The notes: generated by a model not told the origin, from the letters alone. 52,206 bases of DNA from Streptomyces exfoliatus (GCF_000725545.1 NZ_JNZP01000034.1:1-52206); one strand, 5' to 3'. Shown: positions 34,069 through 43,136, numbered from the stretch's first letter. Numbers and translations: made by a program.

Positions 34069-37000
34069 TCAGCCGTGTGTCGCGGGGGTGAGCGGGGGTA
34101 CGGGCGTCGCCTCGACCGAGCGGGCCGCCCGGTCGAGCGCGCTCGCGAGGAGGGCCAGGTCCGTCGGTCCGTTGCCCAGCTCGCGGACCGGGCGGCGGGT
34201 GGGCGGGTCGCCCATCCGCTCCCACTCCAGCGGGACGACCGTCGGGCGGAGCGTCGCCGTCCGGGGGATCCGGCCGGTGACGCGGCCCGCCTGGAAGGGG
34301 GTGACCCGGCCGTCCGGATGTCCGAGCCGCCCGCGCCCGGCCGCCGGTACGTCGGGCCCGGCGGTCACCGGGGGCGCGTCGAGCACGATCCGCAGCCGGG
34401 CCCCGTGGGCCAGCTCCGTGTCGGCGGTCCGGTCGGGGCGCGCGGAGGTCGCGACGAGGTGTACGCCGAGCCGCTCGCCGTTGCGCGCGACGGCCTCCAG
34501 GGCCCGCACGACGGACCCGGCCGCGGGTCGGCCGGAGGCGCCGAGCGCGGGGGCGACGAGGGCGTCGAAGTCGTCGACGAGGACGACGAGCCGGGGGAGG
34601 TGGGCGGGGCCACCGGCCCGGACGGCGGTCGGCTCGCCGATGGCGGGCCGGTCGCCGATGCCGGGCCGGGGGATCCGGCCGCCGGCGTCGATGCCCGACG
34701 TGCGGCCGGTGCGACCGGCCGCTTCGTCGGCCGTGGAGCGGGGGACGCGGCCGCTCGGGCTGTCCGTGAGGTCTCCGTCGCCCGTGCGCAGGGTGCGGCT
34801 GCTGGGGCGGTCGTCCAGGTGGCCGCTGTCCCGCCGGGGCAGGCGCCCGCTGGGCGTGTCGCCCAGGAAGGCGTCACCGCCCTGACGGGTCCGCGCACCG
34901 GCCCGCTCGTCGGGCGAACCGTCCACGGACCGGGGCACGCGCCCGCCGGGGTGGTGGGCGAGGTCGCCGTCACCCGTGCGGAGCGTCCGGCTGCTTGGCC
35001 GCCCGCCGAGGTCGTCGGCGCCGGGGTACGGGGTCCGGCCGCTCGCCCGGTGGTCGAGGTCTCCGGGGTACGCCGTCCTGCCGCTCGGGCGCCCGCCGAG
35101 GTCGTCGGCGCCGGGGTACGCGGTCCGGCCGCTCGCCCTGCCGTCGAGGTCTCCCGGGTACGGGGTCCTGCCGCTGGGCCGGCTGCCGAGGCTGTCGGCG
35201 GCGTCCGGGTACGGAGTGCGGCCGCTCGGGCGGCCGTCGAGATCTCCGGAGTACGTGATCCGGCCGCTGGGGCGGCCGCCCAGGTCCTCCGGTGGCGGGT
35301 ACGGGTCGCCCGTGCGCCCGCTCCGGGTGCTCGGGAGGGCGCCGATCGTGCCGTCGCCCGTGCGCAGGGTCCGGCCGCTCGTACGGCCGTCGAGATCGCC
35401 CGCTTCCTGGAGCCGGACGGTCGCGCGAGCGCCCTGCGGCACGGACTCCGCCGCGCTCGGCGCGCGCTGGCCGATCATCCGGTCGGCGGCGGAGGGCGCC
35501 GCGCGGGGCCCCCGGCGGTCGGCGAAGTGGCCGTCGCCGAGCAGCTCGGCCCGGCGCTTCAGTTCCGCGCCGAGGGCCTGCGCGAACTCCCGCATCCGCA
35601 CCGGGTCGGAGGCGACCAGGTGCTCGGTGACGTGCGGCAGCTCCGTACAGACGGCGAGTCCCTCGCCGCGCTCGCCGCCCGCCCCGTCCACCAGGAGGAG
35701 TCCTAGCCGGTCCGGGCGCCCGCCGGCCGCGAGCGAGGCGGCGATCGAGCGGAGCAGCTCCGTCCGTCCGCTTCCCGCCGGGCCCTCGATCAACAGGTGC
35801 GGGCCCTCCCGGGTCAGGTCCACGGCCAGCGGGCCGCGCGGACCGGCGCCCAGGACGGCCGTGCCGTCCCCGGCGGAGGCCCAGCGGGCCATCAGCGACG
35901 CGGGGGTGGCGCGGGCGAGCCCGAGCTCGTCGAGGAGCCGTACCGACGGGGGCAGCGCCGCGGCCCGGCCGTGCGGCTGCGCCGCCGTGTCCGTACGCAG
36001 CGGGGCCAGCGCGCGGCCGAACCGCTCGGCCCAGGCGACGGAGACCGCGTCGACGACGCCGACGGTGCCGTGGCCCGCGACCCGTCCGCCGGAGGTCCGC
36101 AGCAGCCGCAGCGCCGTCGCCACGTCGCCGCTGAGGAGCACGGCGGCCCCGCACTCGCGGAACGCGAGGGACGCGGCGCACGCCGTCTCGTAGGTGGCGG
36201 CCACCGGGGAGACCGGGGAGGCCGAGGGCGCCTCGGCGAGGCACAGCAGATGGATGCCGGCCGCCGCTCCGGCTCCGGCCAGCCGCGCCACCGTCTCGCG
36301 CAGCGCCGCCGAACCGGGGTCGCCGTCCACGACCACGACCGTCGTCGTCCCCTCGTGGCGGGCCGCGGCCTCGGCGACGGACGCGCGGTCGGCGTTGGGC
36401 CAGCCGGGACCGAGCGGACCGTCGTCGAGCCGGCGGGTCAGCTCCGCCGTACGGGCGTGGGCCTGCTCGCGGTCGTACGCCAGGAGCAGCCGGCAGTCCT
36501 GGCCGTGGGCCGGCCGGACGTGCGGGAGCCAGCCGAGCCAGCCCCAGGCGCGCCGCCGCTCGTCGAGCGAGCGGTTCCGGTCGGCGCTGATCAGCACGAT
36601 CTCCAGGTCGGCGGGGGAGTGCAGCGCGGCGAGCTGGGCGACCACCGACCGGGCGAGACCGGCGAGCCGGTCGGCGGGGCCCGCGAGGCCGAGGGAACCG
36701 GCCTCCCGCAGGTCCACGGTGACCGGGACGCCGGAGAGCTCCGCGCGGTCTGTCGTGCCGAGCCGCACCACCAGGGATTCGGGGTGGTCCTGACCGCGCT
36801 CCCAGAGCCGGGGCCCGGGGCCGAGGGCGGTGAGGAGCACGGTGGCCGGATCGGGCCAGGTGCCGGCCACCGGTACGGGCGCGGGGGCGCCGTCCCGCGG
36901 GTCGGCGCCGGTCCGTCGGCCGGTGTGGGTTTCCGGGGCCGTACGGGCGTCGGGGGCGGGTTCCGGGAGCTCCTCGCGTCCGCCGGCCAGTCGTCGGGCC

Positions 37001-38043
37001 CACGCGCCGAGCCCGCGCTTGCCCGCCGCACGGGCGGACGCGGCCGGGGGCGTCGGGGCGGCCGGGTCGTCGCCCGGGGCCTGGCGCGACGGGCGGGTCC
37101 TGCTGTGGGCCTCGCCACCGCTGCCGGGTCCCTCGTACCCGCCGGGGTGGTCCCCCGCGCGCGCGTGGCCCGGGGATCCGGCGCCGTACGGGCCGTCGTA
37201 CGCGTCCTGAGCCGCGCTGTCGAACAGGACCCCGCCCGCGCCGCCGTGGGTGGTGTCGTCCGCGGGGCTTCGGGGAGCCGTGCCGGGCACGCCCGCGTGG
37301 ACCGTGCGCGCGCTCCGGTCGGTGCGGTCGGTGGGCGCGGAGGCGTCTCGGCCGTCCCGGCCCTCGTCACCGTCCCGCCCGTTCGTCCCGACCGTGACCC
37401 GCAGATGGCCTTCGCCGTCGGGTGCCGGGGTCGTCGCGCCCGTACCGCTGAGGTCGTCGCCGGGGCCGGTCAGACGCAGCGCGGACTCGCCGAGCCGCAG
37501 CAGCGCGCCCGGACGGAACCGGACGGGGCGGTCGCCGACCGGCACGCCGTCGAGGGTCGTGCCGTTCGTCGAGCCGCGGTCGGCGACCGTGACCCGGCCG
37601 TCCTCGCCCACGGTCACCACACAGTGCGCGCGGGAGACGTCCGGGTCGTCGAGCGGTACGTCGGCGTCGACGGAACGGCCGATTCTGATCGGTCCGCCGT
37701 GCAGCAGGTGCACCCCTCCGGCGTCCGGACCCGCCACCACGTGCAGCCGGGCGGCGGCCGTCTCGCCGGCGCGGTCGTCGGGGCCGGGGACCTGCAGGGA
37801 GAGCACCGCGCCGTCGACCAGCGGGGGTTCGCCGAGCACACAGCGGCGGGTGTCGAGCCGCTCCGCGCCCGCGTAGAGCACGGTCGTGCCGGAGGCCGAG
37901 GTGTCGGGGCCCGTGACGGCGGCGGCGAGATTCGAGGCCACGGCGGCGAGCGCCGTCCCGGGCGGGGCCGTGACGAGCACGTCGCAGGCGCGCCCGGCGC
38001 CGTGGCCGGCGTACGGCGCGAGGACGGTCAGCCGGATCTGCAT
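34069..38043 (-). CDS. FHA-domain FtsK/SpoIIIE-like protein with internal SGRT repeat array
   Basis: This 1324-residue protein has an FHA domain at about residues 110-190 (IRIGRSVDADVPL, VSRAHCVV, STNGTTLDG, all key FHA positions present). A long disordered Pro/Gly/Asp-rich region follows. An FtsK/SpoIIIE-like part similar to EssC/EccC ATPases begins near residue 470 (TALGPGPRLWERGQDHPESL, then AWGWLGWLPHVRPAHG). The P-loop is GPAGSGRTE (about 754-762), with Arg in place of the Walker Lys. Walker B-like LVVLVDDFD is near 1150. Between these two lies a ~230-residue repeat array. No membrane segment is evident. It is divergent from the kinase gene pkaA, so its FHA domain may read their phosphorylation. 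The ATG at 38043 gives MQIRLTVLAP, the usual family start. Confidence 0.88.
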   Translation of the reverse strand: MQIRLTVLAPYAGHGAGRACDVLVTAPPGTALAAVASNLAAAVTGPDTSASGTTVLYAGAERLDTRRCVLGEPPLVDGAVLSLQVPGPDDRAGETAAARLHVVAGPDAGGVHLLHGGPIRIGRSVDADVPLDDPDVSRAHCVVTVGEDGRVTVADRGSTNGTTLDGVPVGDRPVRFRPGALLRLGESALRLTGPGDDLSGTGATTPAPDGEGHLRVTVGTNGRDGDEGRDGRDASAPTDRTDRSARTVHAGVPGTAPRSPADDTTHGGAGGVLFDSAAQDAYDGPYGAGSPGHARAGDHPGGYEGPGSGGEAHSRTRPSRQAPGDDPAAPTPPAASARAAGKRGLGAWARRLAGGREELPEPAPDARTAPETHTGRRTGADPRDGAPAPVPVAGTWPDPATVLLTALGPGPRLWERGQDHPESLVVRLGTTDRAELSGVPVTVDLREAGSLGLAGPADRLAGLARSVVAQLAALHSPADLEIVLISADRNRSLDERRRAWGWLGWLPHVRPAHGQDCRLLLAYDREQAHARTAELTRRLDDGPLGPGWPNADRASVAEAAARHEGTTTVVVVDGDPGSAALRETVARLAGAGAAAGIHLLCLAEAPSASPVSPVAATYETACAASLAFRECGAAVLLSGDVATALRLLRTSGGRVAGHGTVGVVDAVSVAWAERFGRALAPLRTDTAAQPHGRAAALPPSVRLLDELGLARATPASLMARWASAGDGTAVLGAGPRGPLAVDLTREGPHLLIEGPAGSGRTELLRSIAASLAAGGRPDRLGLLLVDGAGGERGEGLAVCTELPHVTEHLVASDPVRMREFAQALGAELKRRAELLGDGHFADRRGPRAAPSAADRMIGQRAPSAAESVPQGARATVRLQEAGDLDGRTSGRTLRTGDGTIGALPSTRSGRTGDPYPPPEDLGGRPSGRITYSGDLDGRPSGRTPYPDAADSLGSRPSGRTPYPGDLDGRASGRTAYPGADDLGGRPSGRTAYPGDLDHRASGRTPYPGADDLGGRPSSRTLRTGDGDLAHHPGGRVPRSVDGSPDERAGARTRQGGDAFLGDTPSGRLPRRDSGHLDDRPSSRTLRTGDGDLTDSPSGRVPRSTADEAAGRTGRTSGIDAGGRIPRPGIGDRPAIGEPTAVRAGGPAHLPRLVVLVDDFDALVAPALGASGRPAAGSVVRALEAVARNGERLGVHLVATSARPDRTADTELAHGARLRIVLDAPPVTAGPDVPAAGRGRLGHPDGRVTPFQAGRVTGRIPRTATLRPTVVPLEWERMGDPPTRRPVRELGNGPTDLALLASALDRAARSVEATPVPPLTPATHG
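34735..35410 (-). repeat. Intragenic tandem repeats encoding SGRT-rich units
   Basis: The coding sequence contains degenerate ~45-48-base units encoding variants of GDLDGRPSGRTPYP and ADDLGGRPSGRTAYP. I count seven SGRT, two SSRT and three SGR followed by I, L or V. The units are most alike between 34980 and 35280 and decay towards both ends, typical of slippage-driven expansion. They interrupt the ATPase-like domain of the FHA protein. Confidence 0.85.
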
Positions 38044-38489
38044 CGCCGTCAGCGGTCCCTTCTGCGCGAGATGCCCGGCAGGGGAACCGCCCGTGTCGCC
38101 CCCCACCCGGCACGGACGCGTCGCCCGGTACAGGTCGGCACGGCGCGGGGGCTCCCGACCCCACCGATGCGACGTGCTGGAGGCATCCTCGCACCTGCCA
38201 CCGACAACCCGCCCCCGGGTCGGCCGGAAGTGATCTTGAATGGTCGGCTGTGCACGCAAAAGTGCCCGGTTGAGCATGCCTTCGGAACATGCGCGGCAAC
38301 CGTCGCGGCCTCGGAAGCGTCTCCTTTCGGACAGAACCGGCATCGGAACCGGCCTGTGGACGACCGGCCTGTACCCCGATCGGCGGCACTAAAGTGGGTC
38401 GGACACCCGGACGGGTCACAACAGAGGACAGGGGCCCCGGGAATCGATCCGGACCACCCCAGGACCACGATCAGCAGGGAGCGCGTGAC
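38044..38489. other. Divergent regulatory region between the FHA-FtsK gene and pkaA
   Basis: No gene is seen in 446 bases. TAAAGT (38390-38395), centred in the palindrome CACTAAAGTG, is a candidate -10 for pkaA with a ~90-base leader. On the minus strand CAAGAT near 38235 with TTTGCG 16 bases upstream could serve the FHA gene. The segment is slightly less G+C rich around 38225-38350, as expected of promoters. Confidence 0.4.
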
Positions 38490-40211
38490 GTGCGGCCTAT
38501 CGGCAGCAAGTACCTGCTCGAGGAGCCGCTCGGCCGCGGCGCCACGGGCACCGTCTGGCGAGCCCGCCAGCGGGAGACGGCGGGCGCCGAGGCGGCCGTG
38601 CCCGGCCAGCCCGGCGAGACCGTGGCGATCAAGGTCCTCAAGGAGGAGCTGGCCAACGACGCGGACATCGTGATGCGCTTCCTGCGCGAGCGGTCCGTGC
38701 TGCTCCGGCTCACCCACCCGAACATCGTGCGGACCCGCGACCTGGTCGTGGAGGGCGACGTCCTCGCGCTCGTCATGGACCTCGTCGAGGGCCCCGACCT
38801 GCACCGGTACATCAGGGAGAGCGGCCCGCTCACCCCGGTCGCCGCCGCCCTCCTGACCGCCCAGATCGCCGACGCGCTCGCCGCCAGCCACGCCGACGGC
38901 GTCGTCCACCGCGACCTGAAGCCGGCCAACGTGCTGCTCGCCGAGCAGGGCGGCCAGATGCACCCGATGCTCACCGACTTCGGCATCGCCCGCCTCGCGG
39001 ACTCCCCGGGCCTGACCCGCACCCACGAGTTCGTCGGCACGCCCGCGTACGTGGCTCCGGAATCCGCCGAGGGCCGCCCGCAGACCTCCGCCGTCGACAT
39101 CTACGGCGCCGGCATCCTGCTCTACGAGCTGGTCACCGGCCGCCCGCCGTTCGCGGGCGGCACCGCCCTGGAGGTCCTGCACCGGCACCTCAGCGAGGAG
39201 CCGCGCCGCCCCTCGACCGTGCCGGGACCCCTGTGGACCGTCATAGAGCGCTGCCTCAGCAAGGACCCGGACCGGCGGCCGAGCGCCGTGAACCTCGCCC
39301 GAGGCCTGCGCGCGGTCGCCGCCGGCATCGGCGTGCACGCCACCCCCGCCCAGATCGAGGCGGCGGACGGCGTCGGCGCGCTCCTCGCCCCCGACCCGGC
39401 GCCCGCGCCGGTCCCCGAGACCCCGGGGGCCGCGGACCCGACCCAGGTGCTGCCCAGCGGCGCCGGGACGCCGCCGCGGTACGACCCCGCGGGCGCGACC
39501 AGCGTCATGCCGACCAGCGGCCCCTCGGGCGCCGCCGACCCGACGGCCGTCATGCCGCCCGTGCCGCCGCAGCCGCCGCAGGGCGCGCCATCGGAGGAAC
39601 CGCACCCCTGGCAGAACCAGCTCCGCGCGGCCCGCGACCGCAACGAGCAGACGCAGGTGCAGTACCTGGACCCCAGCGAGGACCCGCTGCGCCGCCGCCC
39701 GCAGCGGCAGCCCCAGCAGCCGCCGCAGGGCCGACAGCAGGGCGCCCCGGGCGGCTACGGGCAGCAGCAGCCGCCGCAGCCGTACCAGCAGCAGCGTCCC
39801 GCCCCGCAGCGCCCGGCCCCCCAGCCGTATCCGCCGCAGCACCAGCAGCCGCAGCAGTACGCGCCGCCGCCCGCCCCGCAGCAGTACGCCCCGCCCCAGC
39901 AGCAGTACCAGCCGCCGCAGCCGCCGCCCCAGGCCCCGGCGCCGCGCGAGCCGCGCCCGCCGCGTCAGCGCAGTGCCAACCCGGTGCGGATCCCCGGCCT
40001 CGGCTGCCTCAAGGGCTGTCTCGTCATGATCGTCCTGTTCGTGGTCGCGGGCTGGCTCGTCTGGGAGCTGACCCCGCTCCAGGACTGGATCGCCGAGGGC
40101 AAGAGCTACTGGGAGGCCATCGGCGACGGCATCTCGACGGTGACCGACTGGATCTCCACGATCGGCGAGGCCACCGACACCGGGGGTACTACCGGCGGTA
40201 CAGGGCAGTAA
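38490..40211 (+). CDS. pkaA: PkaA, membrane Ser/Thr protein kinase
   Basis: This 573-residue Hanks-type kinase has its catalytic domain at residues 1-~270. The glycine loop is LGRGATGTVW, the ATP lysine lies in TVAIKVLKEEL, the catalytic loop is HRDLKPANVLL with D142, the metal motif is DFGIARL, and GTPAYVAPE closes the activation segment. A Pro/Gln-rich linker (about 300-495) follows, with PQQ and QYxPPQ repeats. One membrane helix (about 509-526, CLVMIVLFVVAGWLVWEL) leads to a short outer tail. The sequence matches Streptomyces PkaA throughout, including QTQVQYLDP. The GTG at 38490 follows AGGGAG; the longer frame is unsupported. It is transcribed towards pkaB. Confidence 0.95.
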   Translation: MRPIGSKYLLEEPLGRGATGTVWRARQRETAGAEAAVPGQPGETVAIKVLKEELANDADIVMRFLRERSVLLRLTHPNIVRTRDLVVEGDVLALVMDLVEGPDLHRYIRESGPLTPVAAALLTAQIADALAASHADGVVHRDLKPANVLLAEQGGQMHPMLTDFGIARLADSPGLTRTHEFVGTPAYVAPESAEGRPQTSAVDIYGAGILLYELVTGRPPFAGGTALEVLHRHLSEEPRRPSTVPGPLWTVIERCLSKDPDRRPSAVNLARGLRAVAAGIGVHATPAQIEAADGVGALLAPDPAPAPVPETPGAADPTQVLPSGAGTPPRYDPAGATSVMPTSGPSGAADPTAVMPPVPPQPPQGAPSEEPHPWQNQLRAARDRNEQTQVQYLDPSEDPLRRRPQRQPQQPPQGRQQGAPGGYGQQQPPQPYQQQRPAPQRPAPQPYPPQHQQPQQYAPPPAPQQYAPPQQQYQPPQPPPQAPAPREPRPPRQRSANPVRIPGLGCLKGCLVMIVLFVVAGWLVWELTPLQDWIAEGKSYWEAIGDGISTVTDWISTIGEATDTGGTTGGTGQ

Positions 40212-40237
40212 TACCGAGTAATACTGCCGATTTATCG

Positions 40238-40267
40238 ACTTCCGAGGGGTGATTTCCGCTCGGAAGT
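40238..40267 (+). terminator. Inverted repeat after pkaA
   Basis: ACTTCCGAG pairs perfectly with CTCGGAAGT (9 bp, 12-base loop), 26 bases after the pkaA stop. It may end part of the pkaA transcript. Just before it AGTAATAC occurs twice (40207-40214 and 40218-40225). Confidence 0.5.
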
Positions 40268-40275
40268 GACGTCCG

Positions 40276-40316
40276 GCGGCTGCGGACGCGTAACTTTGCA
40301 CGCGAACCGCAGCCGC
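40276..40316 (+). promoter_or_regulatory. Extended hairpin directly upstream of pkaB
   Basis: GCGGCTGCGG (40276-40285) pairs with CCGCAGCCGC (40307-40316), and inside it CGCGT pairs with ACGCG around AACTTTGC. The stem ends one base before GAGGGAG, the pkaB ribosome-binding site, and 13 bases before the TTG start. It could terminate transcription from pkaA, attenuate pkaB, or limit ribosome access. Confidence 0.6.
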
Positions 40317-40329
40317 TGAGGGAGCAGTC

Positions 40330-41571
40330 TTGGCACGGAACATCGGCAGCCGCTACACCACCCACCAGATCCTGGGGCGGGGCAGTGCCGGAACGGTGTG
40401 GCTCGGCGAGGGGCCCGAGGGTCCCGTCGCCGTCAAACTGCTGCGCGAGGACCTGGCCTCCGACCAGGAACTCGTCGGCCGCTTCGTCCAGGAGCGCACC
40501 GCCCTGCTCGGCCTCGACCACCCCCGGGTCGTCAAGGTCCGCGACCTCGTCGTCGACGGCAACGACCTGGCCCTCGTCATGGACCTCGTCCGCGGCACCG
40601 ACCTGCGCACCCGCCTGGACCGGGAGCGGCGGCTCGCCCCCGAGGCCGCCGTCGCGATCATCGCCGACGTCGCCGACGCCCTCTCCGCCGCGCACGCCGC
40701 CGGAGTCGTCCACCGGGACGTCAAGCCCGAGAACATCCTGCTCGACATGGAGGGCCCGCTCGGACCCGGCGGCGCCCACCCCGCCCTGCTCACCGACTTC
40801 GGCGTCGCCAAGCTGATCGACACCCCCGGCCGTACCAAGGCCACCCGGATCATCGGCACTCCCGACTACCTCGCCCCCGAGATCGTCGAGGGCCTCCCGC
40901 CGCGCGCCGCCGTCGACATCTACGCCCTCGCGACGGTCCTGTACGAGCTGCTCGCCGGCTTCACCCCGTTCGGCGGCGGCCACCCCGGCGCCGTCCTGCG
41001 CCGCCACGTCACCGAGACCGTCGTCCCCCTCCCCGGCATCCCCGAGGAGCTGTGGCAGCTGCTCGTGCAGTGCCTGGCGAAGGCGCCGGCCTCCCGGCTG
41101 CGCGCCTCCGAGCTGGCCGCCCGCCTCAAGGACGTGCTGCCGCTGCTCAAGGGCATCCCGCCGCTCGACGTGGACGAGCTGGACTCGGACCAGGGATCGG
41201 CGGCGGACCCGGAACCGGAGGCGTACGCCACCGGTACGGGCGCGGGGGAACCGGCACCGCGCCGCGCCGCCGTCCCGCTCGTCCCGGGCGCCTCCGCCGA
41301 CTCCAACCGCGACACCCACACCTCCATGCGGGTCCCGGCCCCCGACGAGCTCTCCGGCGGGCCGCTCGGCACCGCGAGAGCCCCGAGACCCGCGGGCGCG
41401 CGCCGCCCCGGCTCGGCCCGGCACAAGGCGGGCGCCGTCCGCAAGCGCCGGATCACGCTCACCGTCGCGGCGGTCTTCGTCGCGGGGGCGCTCGGCGCCG
41501 GTGGCTACCTCGCCGTCTCGGGGGACGCGGACGCGCCGCCGCAGGACTCGAAGCAGTCCTCGCTGCCGTAG
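40330..41571 (+). CDS. pkaB: PkaB, membrane Ser/Thr protein kinase
   Basis: This is a 413-residue Hanks-type kinase. The glycine loop is LGRGSAGTVW, the ATP lysine lies in VAVKLLREDL, the catalytic loop is HRDVKPENILL with D130, then DFGVAKL and GTPDYLAPE. The catalytic domain spans ~1-265. A Pro/Ala-rich linker leads to one membrane helix (about 374-396) and a short, acidic outer tail. The start is a rare TTG at 40330 with GAGGGAG upstream; no ATG or GTG nearby gives the conserved N-terminus ARNIGSRYTTHQILGRG. It follows pkaA by 118 bases containing two hairpins, so the two kinases may be separately regulated although adjacent. Confidence 0.94.
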   Translation: MARNIGSRYTTHQILGRGSAGTVWLGEGPEGPVAVKLLREDLASDQELVGRFVQERTALLGLDHPRVVKVRDLVVDGNDLALVMDLVRGTDLRTRLDRERRLAPEAAVAIIADVADALSAAHAAGVVHRDVKPENILLDMEGPLGPGGAHPALLTDFGVAKLIDTPGRTKATRIIGTPDYLAPEIVEGLPPRAAVDIYALATVLYELLAGFTPFGGGHPGAVLRRHVTETVVPLPGIPEELWQLLVQCLAKAPASRLRASELAARLKDVLPLLKGIPPLDVDELDSDQGSAADPEPEAYATGTGAGEPAPRRAAVPLVPGASADSNRDTHTSMRVPAPDELSGGPLGTARAPRPAGARRPGSARHKAGAVRKRRITLTVAAVFVAGALGAGGYLAVSGDADAPPQDSKQSSLP

Positions 41572-41613
41572 GACCTGTCGGGCCGTCGTGGTCGGCCGTC
41601 GTGGCCAAAGGTT

Positions 41614-41633
41614 CGGCTCCTTGCCCGGAGCCG
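41614..41633 (+). terminator. Short hairpin after pkaB
   Basis: CGGCTCC and GGAGCCG form a 7-bp stem around TTGCCC, 43 bases after the pkaB stop and directly before the prfB -10 box. It may be a terminator of pkaB and would lie within the prfB promoter spacer. Confidence 0.5.
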
Positions 41634-41634
41634 T

Positions 41635-41640
41635 TACGCT
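41635..41640 (+). promoter_or_regulatory. Candidate -10 box for leaderless prfB
   Basis: TACGCT is followed by six bases and the GTG start of prfB, so RNA may begin at the start codon. TTCGGC at 41612-41617 is a half-matching -35 at 17-base spacing. No ribosome-binding site is visible. Confidence 0.5.
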
Positions 41641-41646
41641 GGACGC

Positions 41647-42750
41647 GTGGCAGTCGTCGATGTATCCGAAGAGCTGAAGTCCCTCTCCTCGACCATGGGG
41701 TCGATCGAGGCCGTCCTGGACCTCGAGAAGCTGAGGGCCGACATCGCCGTGCTCGAAGAGCAGGCCGCGGCCCCGTCCCTGTGGGACGACCCGGAGGCGG
41801 CGCAGAAGATCACGAGCAAGCTTTCGCACCTCCAGGCCGAGGTCCGCAAGACCGAGACCCTGCGCGGCCGCATCGACGACCTCGCGGTGCTTTTCGAGCT
41901 CGCCGAGGAGATGGACGACCCGGACACCCTCGCCGAGGCCGAGACGGAGCTCGTCTCCGTCCGCAAGGCCCTCGACGAGATGGAGGTCCGCACCCTCCTG
42001 TCCGGCGAGTACGACGAGCGTGAGGCGCTGGTCAACATCCGCGCGGAGGCGGGCGGCGTCGACGCCTCCGACTTCGCCGAGCGGCTCCAGCGCATGTACC
42101 TGCGCTGGGCGGAGCGCCACGGCTACTCCACCGAGATCTACGAGACCTCGTACGCGGAAGAGGCCGGCATCAAGTCGACCACCTTCGTGGTGAAGGCGCC
42201 GTACGCCTACGGCACGCTCTCCGTCGAGCAGGGCACCCACCGCCTGGTCCGCATCTCGCCCTTCGACAACCAGGGCCGCCGCCAGACCTCCTTCGCCGGT
42301 GTCGAGATCCTGCCGGTCGTCGAGTCCTCCGACCACGTCGAGATCGACGAGGGCGAGCTGCGCATCGACGTCTACCGCGCGTCGGGCCCCGGCGGCCAGG
42401 GCGTCAACACGACCGACTCGGCCGTGCGCATCACGCACCTCCCGACCGGCATCGTCGTCTCCTGCCAGAACGAGCGCTCCCAGATCCAGAACAAGGCGAG
42501 CGCCATGAACGTCCTCCAGGCCAAGCTCCTGGAGCGTCAGCGCCAGGAGGAGCGGGCCAGGATGGACGCCCTGAAGGACAGCGGCAGCTCTTGGGGCAAC
42601 CAGATGCGCTCGTACGTCCTGCACCCGTACCAGATGGTCAAGGACCTCCGTACGGAGTTCGAGGTCGGCAACCCGCAGGCCGTCCTCGACGGTGAGATCG
42701 ACGGCTTCCTCGAGGCGGGCATCCGCTGGCGCAAGCAGCAGGACAAGTAG
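41647..42750 (+). CDS. prfB: Peptide chain release factor 2
   Basis: This is a 367-residue class I release factor for UGA and UAA stop codons. The SPF anticodon-like tripeptide is at 204-206 ([10 protein letters not shown]), which identifies RF2, not RF1. The GGQ catalytic motif is at 249-251 ([19 protein letters not shown]). The N-terminal helical domain and the usual C-terminal end ([17 protein letters not shown]) are intact. Unlike many bacterial prfB genes, the frame is continuous with no in-frame UGA or frameshift site. The GTG start appears leaderless. It follows pkaB and ends in a strong terminator. Confidence 0.97.
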   Translation: MAVVDVSEELKSLSSTMGSIEAVLDLEKLRADIAVLEEQAAAPSLWDDPEAAQKITSKLSHLQAEVRKTETLRGRIDDLAVLFELAEEMDDPDTLAEAETELVSVRKALDEMEVRTLLSGEYDEREALVNIRAEAGGVDASDFAERLQRMYLRWAERHGYSTEIYETSYAEEAGIKSTTFVVKAPYAYGTLSVEQGTHRLVRISPFDNQGRRQTSFAGVEILPVVESSDHVEIDEGELRIDVYRASGPGGQGVNTTDSAVRITHLPTGIVVSCQNERSQIQNKASAMNVLQAKLLERQRQEERARMDALKDSGSSWGNQMRSYVLHPYQMVKDLRTEFEVGNPQAVLDGEIDGFLEAGIRWRKQQDK

Positions 42751-42770
42751 CCTCGGCACAGCACGCGTTC

Positions 42771-42798
42771 GGGCCCCGCACCTTCCGGTGCGGGGCCC
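42771..42798 (+). terminator. Terminator of prfB
   Basis: A perfect 12-bp stem, GGGCCCCGCACC with GGTGCGGGGCCC, around TTCC lies 20 bases after the prfB stop. It is followed by CGTCGTCGT instead of a T run. Confidence 0.8.
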
Positions 42799-42985
42799 GT
42801 CGTCGTCCGACGGAGTCCGTCGTCGTCCGGCGGATTCGCTGACGCAAGCGGAAACACGGTGTGCGGGGCGCTTTGTCGACAAGGGAACTGGTGCCGGGGG
42901 GCCCGGAGTTCTGGGTTTACGTCACAGTTGCATCCCCGCATGTGGGGCACTCCGTGATCTTTCGGGCATCGCACGCGCAACGACC

Positions 42986-43014
42986 TTGACGCTGCATCGG
43001 AAACTCGGAAGGGT
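42986..43014 (+). promoter_or_regulatory. Candidate promoter of the LAETG wall-protein gene
   Basis: TTGACG (42986-42991) and AAGGGT (43009-43014) are 17 bases apart. The -35 is good and the -10 is weak. A start near 43021 would leave a ~115-base leader. The rest of the 338-base gap (42799-43136) holds a CCCC/GGGG hairpin near 42934 and no gene. Confidence 0.35.
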
Positions 43015-43136
43015 GGCGTACTGGCATGCGCATTTCCGGGGCGTGTGTGAACGGGGGCCGGCCAGCAGTGAGCCGCTTCTGTCGCTGCCCCGAGCGCTGC
43101 CCCATGACGAGATGAGCTACTGGGGGTAGCAGCTAG

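Noticed and set aside
41647..42750. Programmed frameshift in prfB
   Set aside because: The frame is uninterrupted from GTG to the stop with no early TGA or CTTTGA-like slippery site, so the usual autoregulatory frameshift is absent here.
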